From: Halobaculum marinum
Lineage (GTDB): Archaea; Halobacteriota; Halobacteria; Halobacteriales; Haloferacaceae
Assembly: GCF_029338555.1 (NCBI RefSeq)
Contig: NZ_CP119989.1
Coordinates: 2,294,001-2,358,000, forward strand
Length of the DNA stretch: 64,000 bases
Reading direction: 5' to 3'
Shown: positions 7,705 through 16,112 of the stretch, in pieces
How the letters are laid out: each line of letters begins with the position of its first letter
How positions within the stretch are numbered: position 1 is the stretch's first letter
Notes under the pieces: generated by a model
The model's input: the letters and a program-made list of their open reading frames with translations, nothing else
What the model was told of the DNA's origin: nothing
The model's database searches: none
Made by a program: the position numbers and the translations under genes

Positions 7705-8642
7705 CCGAAGCGACCACGCTGCCCGACCGCGAGCCAGCGCGACGGATCGACGGCCGACGCCCCTCGCGTGAGCGCTTCTCGACCAGACGCCTCTCGTTCA
7801 CCGTCGACGGCGACACCTGCAGGGCGACGTTGTATCGCCCCCGCGACGTCGACCGCCCCGCGACGGTGGTCCTCGGGCACGGGTTCGCCGCCGAGGCGGC
7901 GTTCGGACTCGACCGAATCGCCGAGCGCATCGCCGCCGCCGGCTACGCGGCGGTGACGTTCGACTACCGCGGCTTCGGCGACTCCGAGGGCACCCCGTTG
8001 GTGCTTCCGGATCGACAGGTGGCCACCTGGGGGGGTGCCGTCGACCGCGTCCGAGGAATCGACAGCCTCGGTGGCGGCCTCGCCCTCTGGGGAGTGTCGC
8101 TGGCGGGCGGCCACGTCGTGCGCGTCGCCGCGGAGCGCCACGACGTGGACGCCGTCGTCGCGCGGACGCCGTTCGCCGACGGTCGCAAACTGCTGCGGAC
8201 GAAGTCTCCGCGGTACCTGCTGCGCGCGACGGTCGCGGGCGTCCGCGACCGGGTGGGCGGAGCCGTGGGACGCCCACACCACGTGAAGGTGTACGGCCGC
8301 CCCGAGGAGTTCGCGGCGCTGAACGAACCCGGGGCGCTCGACGGCTACGCGTCGCTGATCCCACGCGACTCGACGTGGCAAAACCGGACGCGCGCACGGT
8401 CGCTGCTCGCGCTCCCGCGGTACCGGCCGGTCACGCACGCTGCAGACGTGGACTGCCCCGCCCTCGTCGTGGCCGGCACCGAAGACGAGGTGGTGCCGTA
8501 CGCGGCCGCCGAGACGCTGGCCCACGAACTGCCGGAGTCGTCGCTGGTGGCGCTCCCGATGGGTCACTTCGACCCCTGGGGTGACCGATTCACCGAGGTG
8601 CTCGCTCACGAAGTCGCGTTCCTCGACGCCGTGTTCGAGTGA
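7701..8642 (+). CDS. Alpha/beta hydrolase
   Basis: The 313-aa protein starts at GTG 7701, overlapping the upstream stop. An oxyanion-hole-type HGF motif (VVLGHGFAAEAAFGLD) and the FDYRGFGDSEG strand are present. The nucleophile elbow is GVSLAGGH, so the Ser in G-x-S-x-G is the presumed nucleophile. The acid (GTEDEVVPY) and terminal His (PMGHFDPW) are visible. This resembles the serine hydrolase/acyl-peptidase-like S9-related group (Hydrolase_4). The substrate is unknown. It is coupled to the small unknown protein upstream. Confidence 0.88.
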   Translation: MTEATTLPDREPARRIDGRRPSRERFSTRRLSFTVDGDTCRATLYRPRDVDRPATVVLGHGFAAEAAFGLDRIAERIAAAGYAAVTFDYRGFGDSEGTPLVLPDRQVATWGGAVDRVRGIDSLGGGLALWGVSLAGGHVVRVAAERHDVDAVVARTPFADGRKLLRTKSPRYLLRATVAGVRDRVGGAVGRPHHVKVYGRPEEFAALNEPGALDGYASLIPRDSTWQNRTRARSLLALPRYRPVTHAADVDCPALVVAGTEDEVVPYAAAETLAHELPESSLVALPMGHFDPWGDRFTEVLAHEVAFLDAVFE

Positions 8643-8681
8643 GACGAGCGCGACACCAACGTGCAGCCAGCGTGGCCGAAA

Positions 8682-8694
8682 GATATATTTAATA
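8682..8694 (+). promoter_or_regulatory. TATA box for the secreted protein at 8717
   Basis: The AT-rich stretch gatatatttaata stands out in a very GC-rich background. It is centred ~28 nt upstream of the ATG at 8717, the standard archaeal TATA position for a transcript with little or no leader. Confidence 0.75.
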
Positions 8695-8716
8695 CTTGAC
8701 CTCGCGTTAGTGGAGT

Positions 8717-9211
8717 ATGATATCCCGATTCCTGACGGTTGCGGTCGTCGCGATGCTCGTGAGCGCCGGCGCAGTCGCACCCGTCGCCGCCCAGTCCGGC
8801 CAGCCGTCGTGGTCCGGCGAGGTGTTCGAGACGCTCCAGACGGGCTTCGATCTGTACAACGACAACAGCGGTGGCCTCGACCTGGGCCCGTTGTCGAGTC
8901 AGATCGAGAACAAGCGTGTGAACATCTACGTGAGCGACGCCGGCGAAACGGCCGTCTACTCGTTCCGGATGACGGGCGACGGTAAGGTGCGCGACCTCCA
9001 GCAGGGCGCCCACGAGGACGCCTCCATCCGGATGGAGACCGACCGCGCCACGATGGAATCCATCGCAGCCGCCAATAGTCCCCAGCAGGCGATGGACCGC
9101 TTCGAGACGGCCGTTCGCGACAACGACATCAGGATCAAAGGCGAGCAGGGACACCTCTTCGCGCAGGTCACCTGGACCGTGCTGAACACGCTGAAGGGCC
9201 TCCTGCTGTAG
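8717..9211 (+). CDS. Secreted small protein of unknown function
   Basis: The 164-aa protein has an N-terminal Sec-type signal peptide: a short positive start, a hydrophobic run to residue ~22, and a PVAAQ-S cleavage-like site. The mature domain contains an alpha/beta pattern (RVNIYVSDAGETAVYSFRM; ASIRMETDRATMESI; IRIKGEQGHLFAQVTWTVLNTLK) reminiscent of SCP2-like sterol-carrier folds. That similarity is only by eye. A strong TATA box lies just upstream. It is monocistronic. Confidence 0.75.
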   Translation: MISRFLTVAVVAMLVSAGAVAPVAAQSGQPSWSGEVFETLQTGFDLYNDNSGGLDLGPLSSQIENKRVNIYVSDAGETAVYSFRMTGDGKVRDLQQGAHEDASIRMETDRATMESIAAANSPQQAMDRFETAVRDNDIRIKGEQGHLFAQVTWTVLNTLKGLLL

Positions 9212-9331
9212 CCGCGCCAAGCGGCGGTCTGTAGAATCGACCGGACGAACACGCGGTTCGGAGCGGGCGTCGGTCGCGGCCGATACCGCGTCCACGGGTA
9301 GCTTTTCACCGACGGAGGGCGGACGACCGGT

Positions 9332-10561
9332 ATGACTGTCAGCGACGTGGTCGAGTTGGAGGGCCACATCATCGACTCCGGCCTGATGGAACGGGCGTTC
9401 ACCATCGTCATGGACCTGGGCGGGGAGTTCGACATCGAGGAGTTCGAGGTCGGTACCACCAAGACCGCCGAGTCGTACTGCCGGATGCGCGTCATCGCCG
9501 ACGACGAGGCGACGCTCGACCCCATCCTCCACGAGTTGCACCAGTCCGGCGCGACGCTCGCGTCGCCGACGGACGCGACCCTCGAACCGGCGCCAGCGGA
9601 CAACGTCGTCCCCGACGGCTTCTACTCGACGACGAACCACCCGACCGACGTCCGCATCGACGGGGAGTGGGTGCCAGTCGACGACATCGAGATGGACTGT
9701 GCGGTCGTGGTCGAGAACGGGGGCGTCGACGAGGTGACCGCTCGGACGAAGGTGCTCAACGCCATCGACGAGGGCGACCAGGTCGTCACGGGAGACGCCG
9801 GCATCCGGGTGCGTCCGCCGGAGCGCCCGCGCGACTCCTCCGGGCCGTTCGGGTTCATGCGCGGCGGCGTCTCCGCCGAGCGCCCCTCGCGGTCGCTCAT
9901 CCGCGACATCGCCGAGGCCGTCGCCGAGACGAAAGCGCAGGGCGGGCGGGTGCTGTGTGTCGCCGGCCCTGCAGTGATCCACGCGGGCGGCGGCCCCGGA
10001 TTGGCACGCCTCGTGGGCGAAGGGTACATCGACGCCATCTCGGCGGGCAACGGCTTCGCCGTCCACGACATGGAGCGGTCGATGTACGGCACCAGTCTCG
10101 GGATGGACGTGGAGACGATGGAGCACCCGCGGAAGGGCCACAAGCACCACATCTACACGATCAGTGAGGTGATCCGCGCGGGCGGCATCGAAGCCGCCGT
10201 CGAGGAGGGCCTCGTCGAGGAGGGCGTCATGTACGAGTGCGTCACGAACGACCGCGACTTCGTGCTCGCGGGCTCTATCCGCGACGACGGCCCGCTCCCG
10301 GACACGATCACAGACGCCGTCGAGGCTCAGAACGCCATCCGCGAGCAGGCCCACGAGGCCGACCTGGTGCTCATGCTGTCGTCGCTGCTGCACTCCGTGG
10401 CGGTGGGCAACTGCCTGCCGTCGACGACGCGCACCGTCTGCGTCGACATCAACCCCGCGACCGTCACGCAACTGCTCGACCGTGGCTCCGCGCAGGCGGT
10501 CGGGATGGTGACGGACGTGGGGACGTTCGTGCCGATGCTCGCCGAGGAGTTGCTGGAGTGA
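9332..10561 (+). CDS. Archaeal ornithine cyclodeaminase-type enzyme (TIGR00300 / LOR-SDH N-terminal domain)
   Basis: The 409-aa protein starts at ATG 9332. It has an N-terminal LOR/SDH-type domain (~1-110, VELEGHIIDSGLMERAFTIV) followed by a Rossmann-like domain with glycine-rich segments (VAGPAVIHAGGGPGLARLV; DAISAGNGFAVHDMERSMYG). This matches the TIGR00300 family. The methanogen member (MMP1218) was described as an archaeal ornithine cyclodeaminase converting ornithine to proline and ammonia, and cyanobacterial relatives are fused to arginine dihydrolase. A role in arginine/proline metabolism is therefore likely. No arg genes are adjacent. A TATA-like cttttcacc lies ~25-30 nt upstream. Confidence 0.88.
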   Translation: MTVSDVVELEGHIIDSGLMERAFTIVMDLGGEFDIEEFEVGTTKTAESYCRMRVIADDEATLDPILHELHQSGATLASPTDATLEPAPADNVVPDGFYSTTNHPTDVRIDGEWVPVDDIEMDCAVVVENGGVDEVTARTKVLNAIDEGDQVVTGDAGIRVRPPERPRDSSGPFGFMRGGVSAERPSRSLIRDIAEAVAETKAQGGRVLCVAGPAVIHAGGGPGLARLVGEGYIDAISAGNGFAVHDMERSMYGTSLGMDVETMEHPRKGHKHHIYTISEVIRAGGIEAAVEEGLVEEGVMYECVTNDRDFVLAGSIRDDGPLPDTITDAVEAQNAIREQAHEADLVLMLSSLLHSVAVGNCLPSTTRTVCVDINPATVTQLLDRGSAQAVGMVTDVGTFVPMLAEELLE

Positions 10562-10571
10562 CGACGACGGC

Positions 10572-11126
10572 TCAGGCGTCGCGACGGTAGCCGCTGTCGC
10601 TGTCTCTCCACTCACCTTCGAGCAGGCCGAACGCCAGCATGTCGACGTACTCGCCGTCGACGTACGCCTCCTCGCGGTGGCGCCCCTCATCGCGGAAGCC
10701 GACCTTCTCCAGCACGCGGGCCGACGCCGGATTCGTCTCGAACACGTACGCGAGCACCTTGTGGAAGCGTCGCTGCTGGAACGCGTACTCGCACAGCGTC
10801 TCGACGGCGTCGGTGGCGTACCCCTCACCCCAGTGGGCGGGCGCGAACTGGTAGCCGACCTCGACGGAGCCGAACGTCTCGTTGACGTGGTCGAGGCCGA
10901 CGACGCCGACGGGGTCACCGTCGACGCACGCGAGCAGGTGGACGTCACGTCCGTCGCCGATGCCGTCTATCCACGCTCGCTCGTCGGCGACGCTGTACGG
11001 CGTCGTGGTGGCGGTGCCGGCGCGCACCCGCGGGTCGTTCACCGTCTCGGCGAGGAACGCGGCGTCCTCGGCCTCGATCGTTCGCAACTCGACCGTCTCG
11101 CCCGTGGCGAACACCGACCCTGGCAT
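10572..11126 (-). CDS. GNAT N-acetyltransferase (RimJ/RimL type)
   Basis: The 184-aa protein starts at the ATG at 11126, read as MPGSVFATGETVELRTIEAEDA; a reading ten residues longer is possible but unlikely. It shows the RimJ/RimL pattern: LRTIEAEDAAFLAETVNDPRVR, an acceptor strand VGVVGLDHVNETFGSVEVGY, and the acetyl-CoA loop region HWGEGYATDAVETLCEYAF. It ends with NPASARVLEKVGFRDEGRHR. It probably acetylates a protein N-terminus or a small amine. It converges on the ornithine cyclodeaminase-like gene with an 11-bp gap. Confidence 0.88.
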   Translation of the reverse strand: MPGSVFATGETVELRTIEAEDAAFLAETVNDPRVRAGTATTTPYSVADERAWIDGIGDGRDVHLLACVDGDPVGVVGLDHVNETFGSVEVGYQFAPAHWGEGYATDAVETLCEYAFQQRRFHKVLAYVFETNPASARVLEKVGFRDEGRHREEAYVDGEYVDMLAFGLLEGEWRDSDSGYRRDA

Positions 11127-11208
11127 ACCCTGGCGGTGCCCCCCGCGGGGCTTCAATCGGTCGACGCCGTGTGAAGATGTGACGCAGTGAGCGTCTCGGG
11201 CCGCGGTG

Positions 11209-11613
11209 TCAGACTTCCTCGCGCGGGACGACGCGGAGGGGGAGGTTCGAGCCGAGGAGGATGTCCTGCGCGATGCTCCCGAACAGCGCCTTCCCGGTCG
11301 GCGACCGTTTCCGGATGCCGATCACGAACTCGTCGGCGTCGACGTCGTCACCGTACGCGAGCACCTCCTCCGCCGGGCGGTTCCCGCGGATGAACTGGTG
11401 CGTCTCGACGGTGACGCCGTCGACCGAGTCGAGTTCGGTCTCGACGGTCTTGAGGGCGTTCTCCCCCTCTCGGGCGTCCTCCGCGGTCGTCTCGTCGCCG
11501 CCGGGGTGGGCGTTGATCGCGTGGACTTCGTCGCCGGGCGCGAGGCGCTCGCGCAGGTAGTCTGACAGTTCCTCGCTGGTGTGCACCGAGTTGGTAGCAA
11601 GAACGAACAGCAC
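11209..11613 (-). CDS. Mini universal stress protein (USP-like), copy 1
   Basis: The 134-aa protein starts at GTG 11613; the start is fixed by alignment with the paralogue at 11702-12103. Both begin ML(F/Y)VLATNSV and end LP-LRVVP- or VPMRVVPVP-. Both carry the USP-type nucleotide loop region G-I/V-RKR(S/T)P-x-x-K-x-LFGS-(I/V)AQ(D/E)IL. A TATA-like GGGTTATACC sits ~28 nt upstream on the - strand, so it has its own promoter. It is probably a stress-linked nucleotide-binding protein. Confidence 0.85.
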   Translation of the reverse strand: MLFVLATNSVHTSEELSDYLRERLAPGDEVHAINAHPGGDETTAEDAREGENALKTVETELDSVDGVTVETHQFIRGNRPAEEVLAYGDDVDADEFVIGIRKRSPTGKALFGSIAQDILLGSNLPLRVVPREEV

Positions 11614-11636
11614 AATCGGATCGCGCGATCCGTCGT

Positions 11637-11646
11637 GGTATAACCC
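11637..11646 (-). promoter_or_regulatory. TATA box for mini-USP copy 1
   Basis: The - strand reads GGGTTATACC, ~24-33 nt upstream of the GTG at 11613. This supports the short start and a leaderless transcript. Confidence 0.6.
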
Positions 11647-11701
11647 TACCGCCGACCATGTGCGCGGGCGGGGACTGGGGGGGTCGGATATCGGGTGCCG
11701 A

Positions 11702-12103
11702 CTATCGGCCACCGGGCACCGGCACGACCCGCATCGGCACGGTCGAGTTCATTAGGATCTCCTGAGCGACGCTGCCGAACAGCAGTTTCGAGGCGGGCGT
11801 CCGCTTGCGCACGCCCATGACGATCTCGTCGGCCTCGTAGCGCTCGACGAACTCGAGCACGTCCTCGGCGGGCGAGTTCCCCCGGACGAGTTGGTGGGTC
11901 TCGACGGCGGTCACCGGCGAGAGCCGCCTGTTGACGACCGCGAGCGCGTCCTTCCCGCGGTCGAGTTGCTCCTGTGTGGTGTGGTCGCCGCCGCGCTGGG
12001 AGTTGACGGCGTGGACGGTGTCTCCCTCGGCGACGCGGGGGTCGAGGTACGCACACAGGGCCTCACTGCGCTCGACCGAGTTCGTGGCAAGGACGTACAG
12101 CAT
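11702..12103 (-). CDS. Mini universal stress protein (USP-like), copy 2
   Basis: The 133-aa tandem paralogue of the preceding gene starts at ATG 12103 (MLYVLATNSVERSEALC). It shares the GVRKRTPASKLLFGSVAQEI loop, the central D-E-I-V-M strand and the VETHQLVRGNSPAEDVLEF helix with copy 1. About half the positions look identical by eye, so an old tandem duplication is likely. It differs from classic UspA in the short N-terminal strand (LATNSV). Confidence 0.85.
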   Translation of the reverse strand: MLYVLATNSVERSEALCAYLDPRVAEGDTVHAVNSQRGGDHTTQEQLDRGKDALAVVNRRLSPVTAVETHQLVRGNSPAEDVLEFVERYEADEIVMGVRKRTPASKLLFGSVAQEILMNSTVPMRVVPVPGGR

Positions 12104-12221
12104 ACGCACCTGTTCGCGCCCGTCCGCCGTAACCGCCGCGTCGATCCCCACGACGCGAGGACGGTCGACGGTCCTGTCGCAACACAAAGTGTTTACCACA
12201 TGCCTGAGCAGTCGCGGACGC

Positions 12222-13229
12222 ATGTCACGAGAACGACGACTGGCCGCGGGTGCGGCCGCCGTCGTGCTCGTCGCCCTCCTCGGGGTCGCCGCGATACCCG
12301 GCGTCCTCGCGAACCCGGCCGCAGAGGACCTGACCAGACCCGGTCATGTCCACATCGCCGAGTCCCCGGCGATCGATCCGGGAGAGGTCGACGGCGCGAC
12401 GGCGACGCTGACGCTGCACACCCGCATCGGCCACGCCGGCAACCCGACCGACAACGTCTCCGTGCGCTACCGGGCGTACGACGCGGAGTCCGGGCTGTTG
12501 GCGACGGAGCGGACAGTCGAGTTGGACGAGTTGACCGGTGAGCGGAGCGTCCCCGTGAACACCACTATCGAGGTGCCCCGGGAGGGCGGCTACGTCATCG
12601 AGACAGTCGTGTTCCGCGACGGGCAGGTGGTCGACCGCGACCGGACCCAGATCTCCGGCCTGGAGGCGCTGGGCACCGAGGTTCGCTTCACCGACAGCGA
12701 CGCGGTGCCCCCGCTGGCGGTGTCGGTCGCCTCGGTCGACGCCGACGCGAACCGCACCACCCTCTCGGTGGCGGCGTCGCTGACGAACCGCGGCACCGAA
12801 CCCAGCGGCGACCTCCGCGTGGAGGTTATCCTCCGGCAGGCGGAGTCGAACCTGGTCGCCGCCCGCGAGGAGACGACCGCGAGCGGCATCGGCCCGGGTC
12901 GGACCGCCGACGCGACGACCGAACTGACGGTGCCGAGCGACTACAACTACTACGTGGACGCCGCGGTGTACCGCGACGGCGTCCTCGTCGACACGGCGCG
13001 CTCGGTGGCGAACCTCGACCCGACCGAGACCATCTCGGCCAACGAGACGCGCCGAGACGTCGAGTTCGAGGTCGGCGACTTCGCTGGCGACGACGACGGC
13101 GCGCAGGCACGGACGGAGGCGCCGGCGGCGACCGAGACGAGCACGGCGACGCCCGGGTTCGGGCCGGTCGTCGCGCTCGTCGCGCTGCTGGCGGCGGCGC
13201 TGCTGGCGGTACGGAGGACGCGATCATGA
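12222..13229 (+). CDS. Secreted, membrane-anchored beta-sandwich protein (DUF7490/PGF-CTERM type)
   Basis: The 335-aa protein has a hydrophobic signal sequence (residues ~8-30, ending GVLANPAAED) and two Ig-like beta domains rich in NTT/NVS-like potential N-glycosylation sites. An acidic/Thr-rich linker follows, then a C-terminal TPGFGPVVALVALLAAALLAVRRTRS-like tripartite tail. That tail (PGF-like motif, TM helix, Arg cluster) is the haloarchaeal PGF-CTERM sorting signal processed by archaeosortase. The TATA-like gtttacc at ~12191-12197 gives a short or absent leader. It is coupled by ATGA to the following small membrane gene. Confidence 0.85.
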   Translation: MSRERRLAAGAAAVVLVALLGVAAIPGVLANPAAEDLTRPGHVHIAESPAIDPGEVDGATATLTLHTRIGHAGNPTDNVSVRYRAYDAESGLLATERTVELDELTGERSVPVNTTIEVPREGGYVIETVVFRDGQVVDRDRTQISGLEALGTEVRFTDSDAVPPLAVSVASVDADANRTTLSVAASLTNRGTEPSGDLRVEVILRQAESNLVAAREETTASGIGPGRTADATTELTVPSDYNYYVDAAVYRDGVLVDTARSVANLDPTETISANETRRDVEFEVGDFAGDDDGAQARTEAPAATETSTATPGFGPVVALVALLAAALLAVRRTRS

Positions 13230-13519
13230 GCGAGGAACACGCATCTGGAACGACCACCGACGGGGTATCGACGACCGACGACGACGCGACTGGCGTGTTC
13301 TCCGGCGACGTGGCGCGCTACGTGAACTACGTCGTGCTGGCGGCGCTGGTGTTGCTCGCGCTCGTCGCGGGCGTCCAGTTCTACACGGGCGTCTCGCGGA
13401 CCATCTCGCAGTGGGTCACCTACGAGTACCGCTCGATCGTGCAGGCGGCGTTCAACCTCGCCGTACTGTTGATCGCCGCTTCGGGTATCTCGCTGCAGAT
13501 CCGTCGAATCGCCCGCTGA
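13226..13519 (+). CDS. Small two-TM membrane protein
   Basis: The 97-aa protein has a Ser/Thr/Asp-rich cytoplasmic or exterior N-terminus (~30 aa). Two hydrophobic helices follow (YVVLAALVLLALVAGVQFY and AAFNLAVLLIAASGISLQI), ending RRIAR. Its ATG overlaps the stop of the PGF-CTERM protein, so it is probably co-expressed with it. The function is unknown; similar haloarchaeal proteins are listed under DUF8060. Confidence 0.75.
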   Translation: MSEEHASGTTTDGVSTTDDDATGVFSGDVARYVNYVVLAALVLLALVAGVQFYTGVSRTISQWVTYEYRSIVQAAFNLAVLLIAASGISLQIRRIAR

Positions 13520-13573
13520 GGTTCCCGGTAGTCAATCATCCGTCGTCGAGACGGACCCCCGATTCTCGCTTCG

Positions 13574-14434
13574 TTACGCGATCGCGAGCCAGCCGAGGAA
13601 CACCGCCAGCGCGCCGAGGGCGGTGCTGGCGACCGCGTGGACGCGGAGGCGGTCGAGTAACTCGTGAGCGTCGCCCTCGTGGTCGAGCGACTCGTGGACC
13701 TCGCTGCCGATCTCACACTCGGGGAGGAAGTCCATCGCGACGTGGAGGAACACGCCGGTCGCGAAGCCGAAGACGACGCCGCGCACCGCCGCCGACGCCG
13801 GGAGCGCGAGGAACGACGAGGCGATGGCGGCGATGCCGACGCCCGCCGCCGGCAGGAGGATGGCGCTCCACTCGCCGCCACGCCCGGCGAACCGGTGGAC
13901 CGCGGCGTACCCCGCCGGCCCCTTGTGCGAGACGATTGCGAGGCCGAGCAGCAGCCCCAACTCGGGCATGTTGCCGTAGATGATGCCGATGATCGCGCCG
14001 GCGCTGAACGCGTGGGCGGTCAACTCTGCCAGCGAGCGGTCCAGCGGGAGGTCCATGTGCGCGAGACGGTGCCCCAGCGTGTGGGCACCGTAGCCGACGA
14101 GGAGGCCCAGCGCGACGCCGAATCCGCCGAACACCGCGCTCTGGCCCATCGCCTGCGGGAGGAGGAACACCGCCGCGCTCGTCACCATCGCGCCCGCAGC
14201 GAGGCCGTAGCCCCACACGAGCGTCCCGGTGTGGTGCCCCGGCGTCCGCCCGCCCAGCCACCCCGCGACGGCCATCGCCGCGAACGCGATCCACGCGATA
14301 CCGAACAGTTTGATCCGCCCGGTCGTCAACGCGAGCGCGCTCGCTGCCACCAGCACCGCCGTGGACACCACGCCCAGGAGGCGTCCGCGGTCGCCGATAT
14401 GAACGCCAGACGACTCGGTTATAATATCGGCCAT
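13574..14434 (-). CDS. ZIP-family-like metal/membrane transporter
   Basis: The 286-aa protein has ~8 hydrophobic segments. The region TAHAFSAGAIIGIIYG and AIVSHKGPAGYAAVHRF corresponds to ZIP TM4/TM5, where the family usually has HxxxDG and HExPEG. One His is kept in each helix, but the Asp/Glu pair is not. It ends with a helix containing GVFLHVAMDFLPECE, which resembles the last ZIP helices. It is therefore a ZIP-fold protein with an altered metal site, and the substrate is uncertain. The promoter region contains a palindrome between TATA and ATG (14449-14458). Confidence 0.75.
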   Translation of the reverse strand: MADIITESSGVHIGDRGRLLGVVSTAVLVAASALALTTGRIKLFGIAWIAFAAMAVAGWLGGRTPGHHTGTLVWGYGLAAGAMVTSAAVFLLPQAMGQSAVFGGFGVALGLLVGYGAHTLGHRLAHMDLPLDRSLAELTAHAFSAGAIIGIIYGNMPELGLLLGLAIVSHKGPAGYAAVHRFAGRGGEWSAILLPAAGVGIAAIASSFLALPASAAVRGVVFGFATGVFLHVAMDFLPECEIGSEVHESLDHEGDAHELLDRLRVHAVASTALGALAVFLGWLAIA

Positions 14435-14448
14435 GTTACTAACCTCGC

Positions 14449-14465
14449 AACCGCGGTTAATAATC
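14449..14465 (-). promoter_or_regulatory. Promoter with palindromic operator AACCGCGGTT for the ZIP-like gene
   Basis: On the - strand a TATA-like GATTATTAA (14457-14465) lies ~24-31 nt upstream of the ATG at 14434. A perfect 10-bp palindrome AACCGCGGTT (14449-14458) abuts it on the transcription-start side, where a bound repressor would block polymerase. Confidence 0.5.
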
Positions 14466-14476
14466 GCTCCGATCGT

Positions 14477-16006
14477 TCAGGGATCGACCGACCGCCGGAC
14501 CCACCCGGACGCACCCGAGGGGAACGGGTCCGTCTCCGCGCTCGGTTGGACGGTGCCGTCGCGTTCGACGGCCCGCACGACCACCTCGTGCTCGCCGTCG
14601 GCGACGTACTCGTGGCGCCACCCGCGCCAGGCGTCTACCGCCGCGCCGCCGACCGCCTCGGTCGACTCCGGGTCGGCGTCGGCGGGCGTCGCCCCCGGGA
14701 GACGCTCGGTCACCTCGGCGGTCGCCCACGTGTTGCCACCGTCGGTCGACACCTCGACCGCCGAGACACCGCGCGTGCCGGCGTAGGCGTGGCCGCCGAC
14801 GGTGACGGCGCCGTCCTCACGCGTCTCGACGTGGTGGATCTTCGCGACGGTCGACGCCGGGCCGGTGCCGTGCCACCCCTTCTGCTCCCAGTAGCCGGTC
14901 GCCTCCTCGGTCAGCACCTCGATCTCGGTGAGCCACTTCACGTTAATCTCGCCCCAGTGACCAGGGATCAGGGCTCTGACGGGCGCGCCGTGCCCCCGGG
15001 GGAGCGGGCGCCCGTTCATCCCCCACGCGAGGAGGCCGTCTTCGAGCGCCGACAGGGGGAACTCCTCGTAGTAGTCGTCCGCTGCGCGGAGCATCACGCA
15101 GCAGCCCTCGTCGTCGACGCCCGCCTCGGCCAACAGCGAGGAGACGGGGACGCCCGTCCAGAGGGCGGTGTCCATCTTCCGGCCGTTCACCGGGTCGCCG
15201 ACGCACCTGAGCGTCTCGAAGCGGTGCTGAGCCGTTCGGCTTCGCAGGTCGTCGAGGTTCACCTCGACCGCCTCGTCGACAGCGCCCGTCACCGACAGCG
15301 TCCACTCGTCGGCGTCCACGCGCGGGTCGGCGGGGTTCTTATCGACGACGTAGAACGACTCCGAGACGAGCGGCTCTGCGCCCGCGAGTTCGAACGACCG
15401 CTCCTCGGCGACCGCGAGCAGTCGCTCGACCAGCGGGTCCGGGTCGGCGTCGCCGCGGGTGTCCGCGGGCGTCGTCGCCGCCCGAACCGCTCGCGCGAGC
15501 GGACCGGCACCCGCCGCCGCGACGGCGACAGTCGCGACGCCCGCCGACCGGAGGAGGCCGCGCCGGTCGGGCCCCGAGACCGGGTCGGTGGCCCTCGCCC
15601 CGGCGAGACCGACGGTCGCGCCGCCGAGGGCGCCGCCGAGCACCGCCGCTCCGGGAGTGATCGTCAGGAGGAACGCCGCCAGCGTCTGGACGGCGGCGAC
15701 GAGGAAGACGGTCTCGGCTCGCTCGCGGTCGGCGCCACGCCCGAATCGCGTCGCGAGTAGGGCGATGGCGGCGAACAGCGCGACCGCGAGCAGCCCGGAG
15801 CCCGCCACCAACAGCGGTTGGGCAGTGCTCCCGAGCCCCTGGATGCCAGACGCGATGAGCGCGTCGGGGAGCAGGAGGATCACCGTCTGTGCGAGCGCGA
15901 CGACGACCCAGCGGGGCGTGAACCCCGTGAGCAGGAACGTCCCGGCGACGACCGCGACGCCGGAGGCGACGGCGACCGCGAGTCGGTCGGGGGCGGGAGA
16001 CTCCAT
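14477..16006 (-). CDS. Membrane-anchored sulfite-oxidase-type molybdopterin oxidoreductase
   Basis: The 509-aa protein starts at ATG 16006; upstream codons read through non-coding sequence. Residues ~8-140 form four or five TM helices. An RR-containing segment (DRRGLLRSAGVATVAVAAAG) and then a soluble molybdopterin domain follow. The Mo-ligating Cys is C268 in FETLRCVGDPVNG. Typical family segments follow: GVPVSSLLAEAG, PLPRGHGAPVRALIPGHWG, NVKWLTEIEV and WEQKGWHG. It ends with a Mo-co dimerisation Ig-like domain (VEVSTDGGNTWATAEV). The domain probably faces the outside. The substrate is unknown, since SuoX-family enzymes include sulfite and methionine-sulfoxide-type oxidoreductases. Confidence 0.9.
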   Translation of the reverse strand: MESPAPDRLAVAVASGVAVVAGTFLLTGFTPRWVVVALAQTVILLLPDALIASGIQGLGSTAQPLLVAGSGLLAVALFAAIALLATRFGRGADRERAETVFLVAAVQTLAAFLLTITPGAAVLGGALGGATVGLAGARATDPVSGPDRRGLLRSAGVATVAVAAAGAGPLARAVRAATTPADTRGDADPDPLVERLLAVAEERSFELAGAEPLVSESFYVVDKNPADPRVDADEWTLSVTGAVDEAVEVNLDDLRSRTAQHRFETLRCVGDPVNGRKMDTALWTGVPVSSLLAEAGVDDEGCCVMLRAADDYYEEFPLSALEDGLLAWGMNGRPLPRGHGAPVRALIPGHWGEINVKWLTEIEVLTEEATGYWEQKGWHGTGPASTVAKIHHVETREDGAVTVGGHAYAGTRGVSAVEVSTDGGNTWATAEVTERLPGATPADADPESTEAVGGAAVDAWRGWRHEYVADGEHEVVVRAVERDGTVQPSAETDPFPSGASGWVRRSVDP

Positions 16007-16112
16007 TCGTGTGTCCCACGGGTCGACGCGGTAAATCGATTCCGCGCTCGTGTGGGCCTGCGGACCGCGGGTGACCCGAATCGCTTTGTCGGGGGACCCC
16101 CACCGCTCCACC

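Noticed and set aside
8606-10948. 780-aa open frame on the - strand
   Set aside because: It overlaps three well-supported genes (secreted protein, ornithine cyclodeaminase-like, GNAT). Its low-complexity His/Asp/Arg composition is typical of antisense GC-rich frames.
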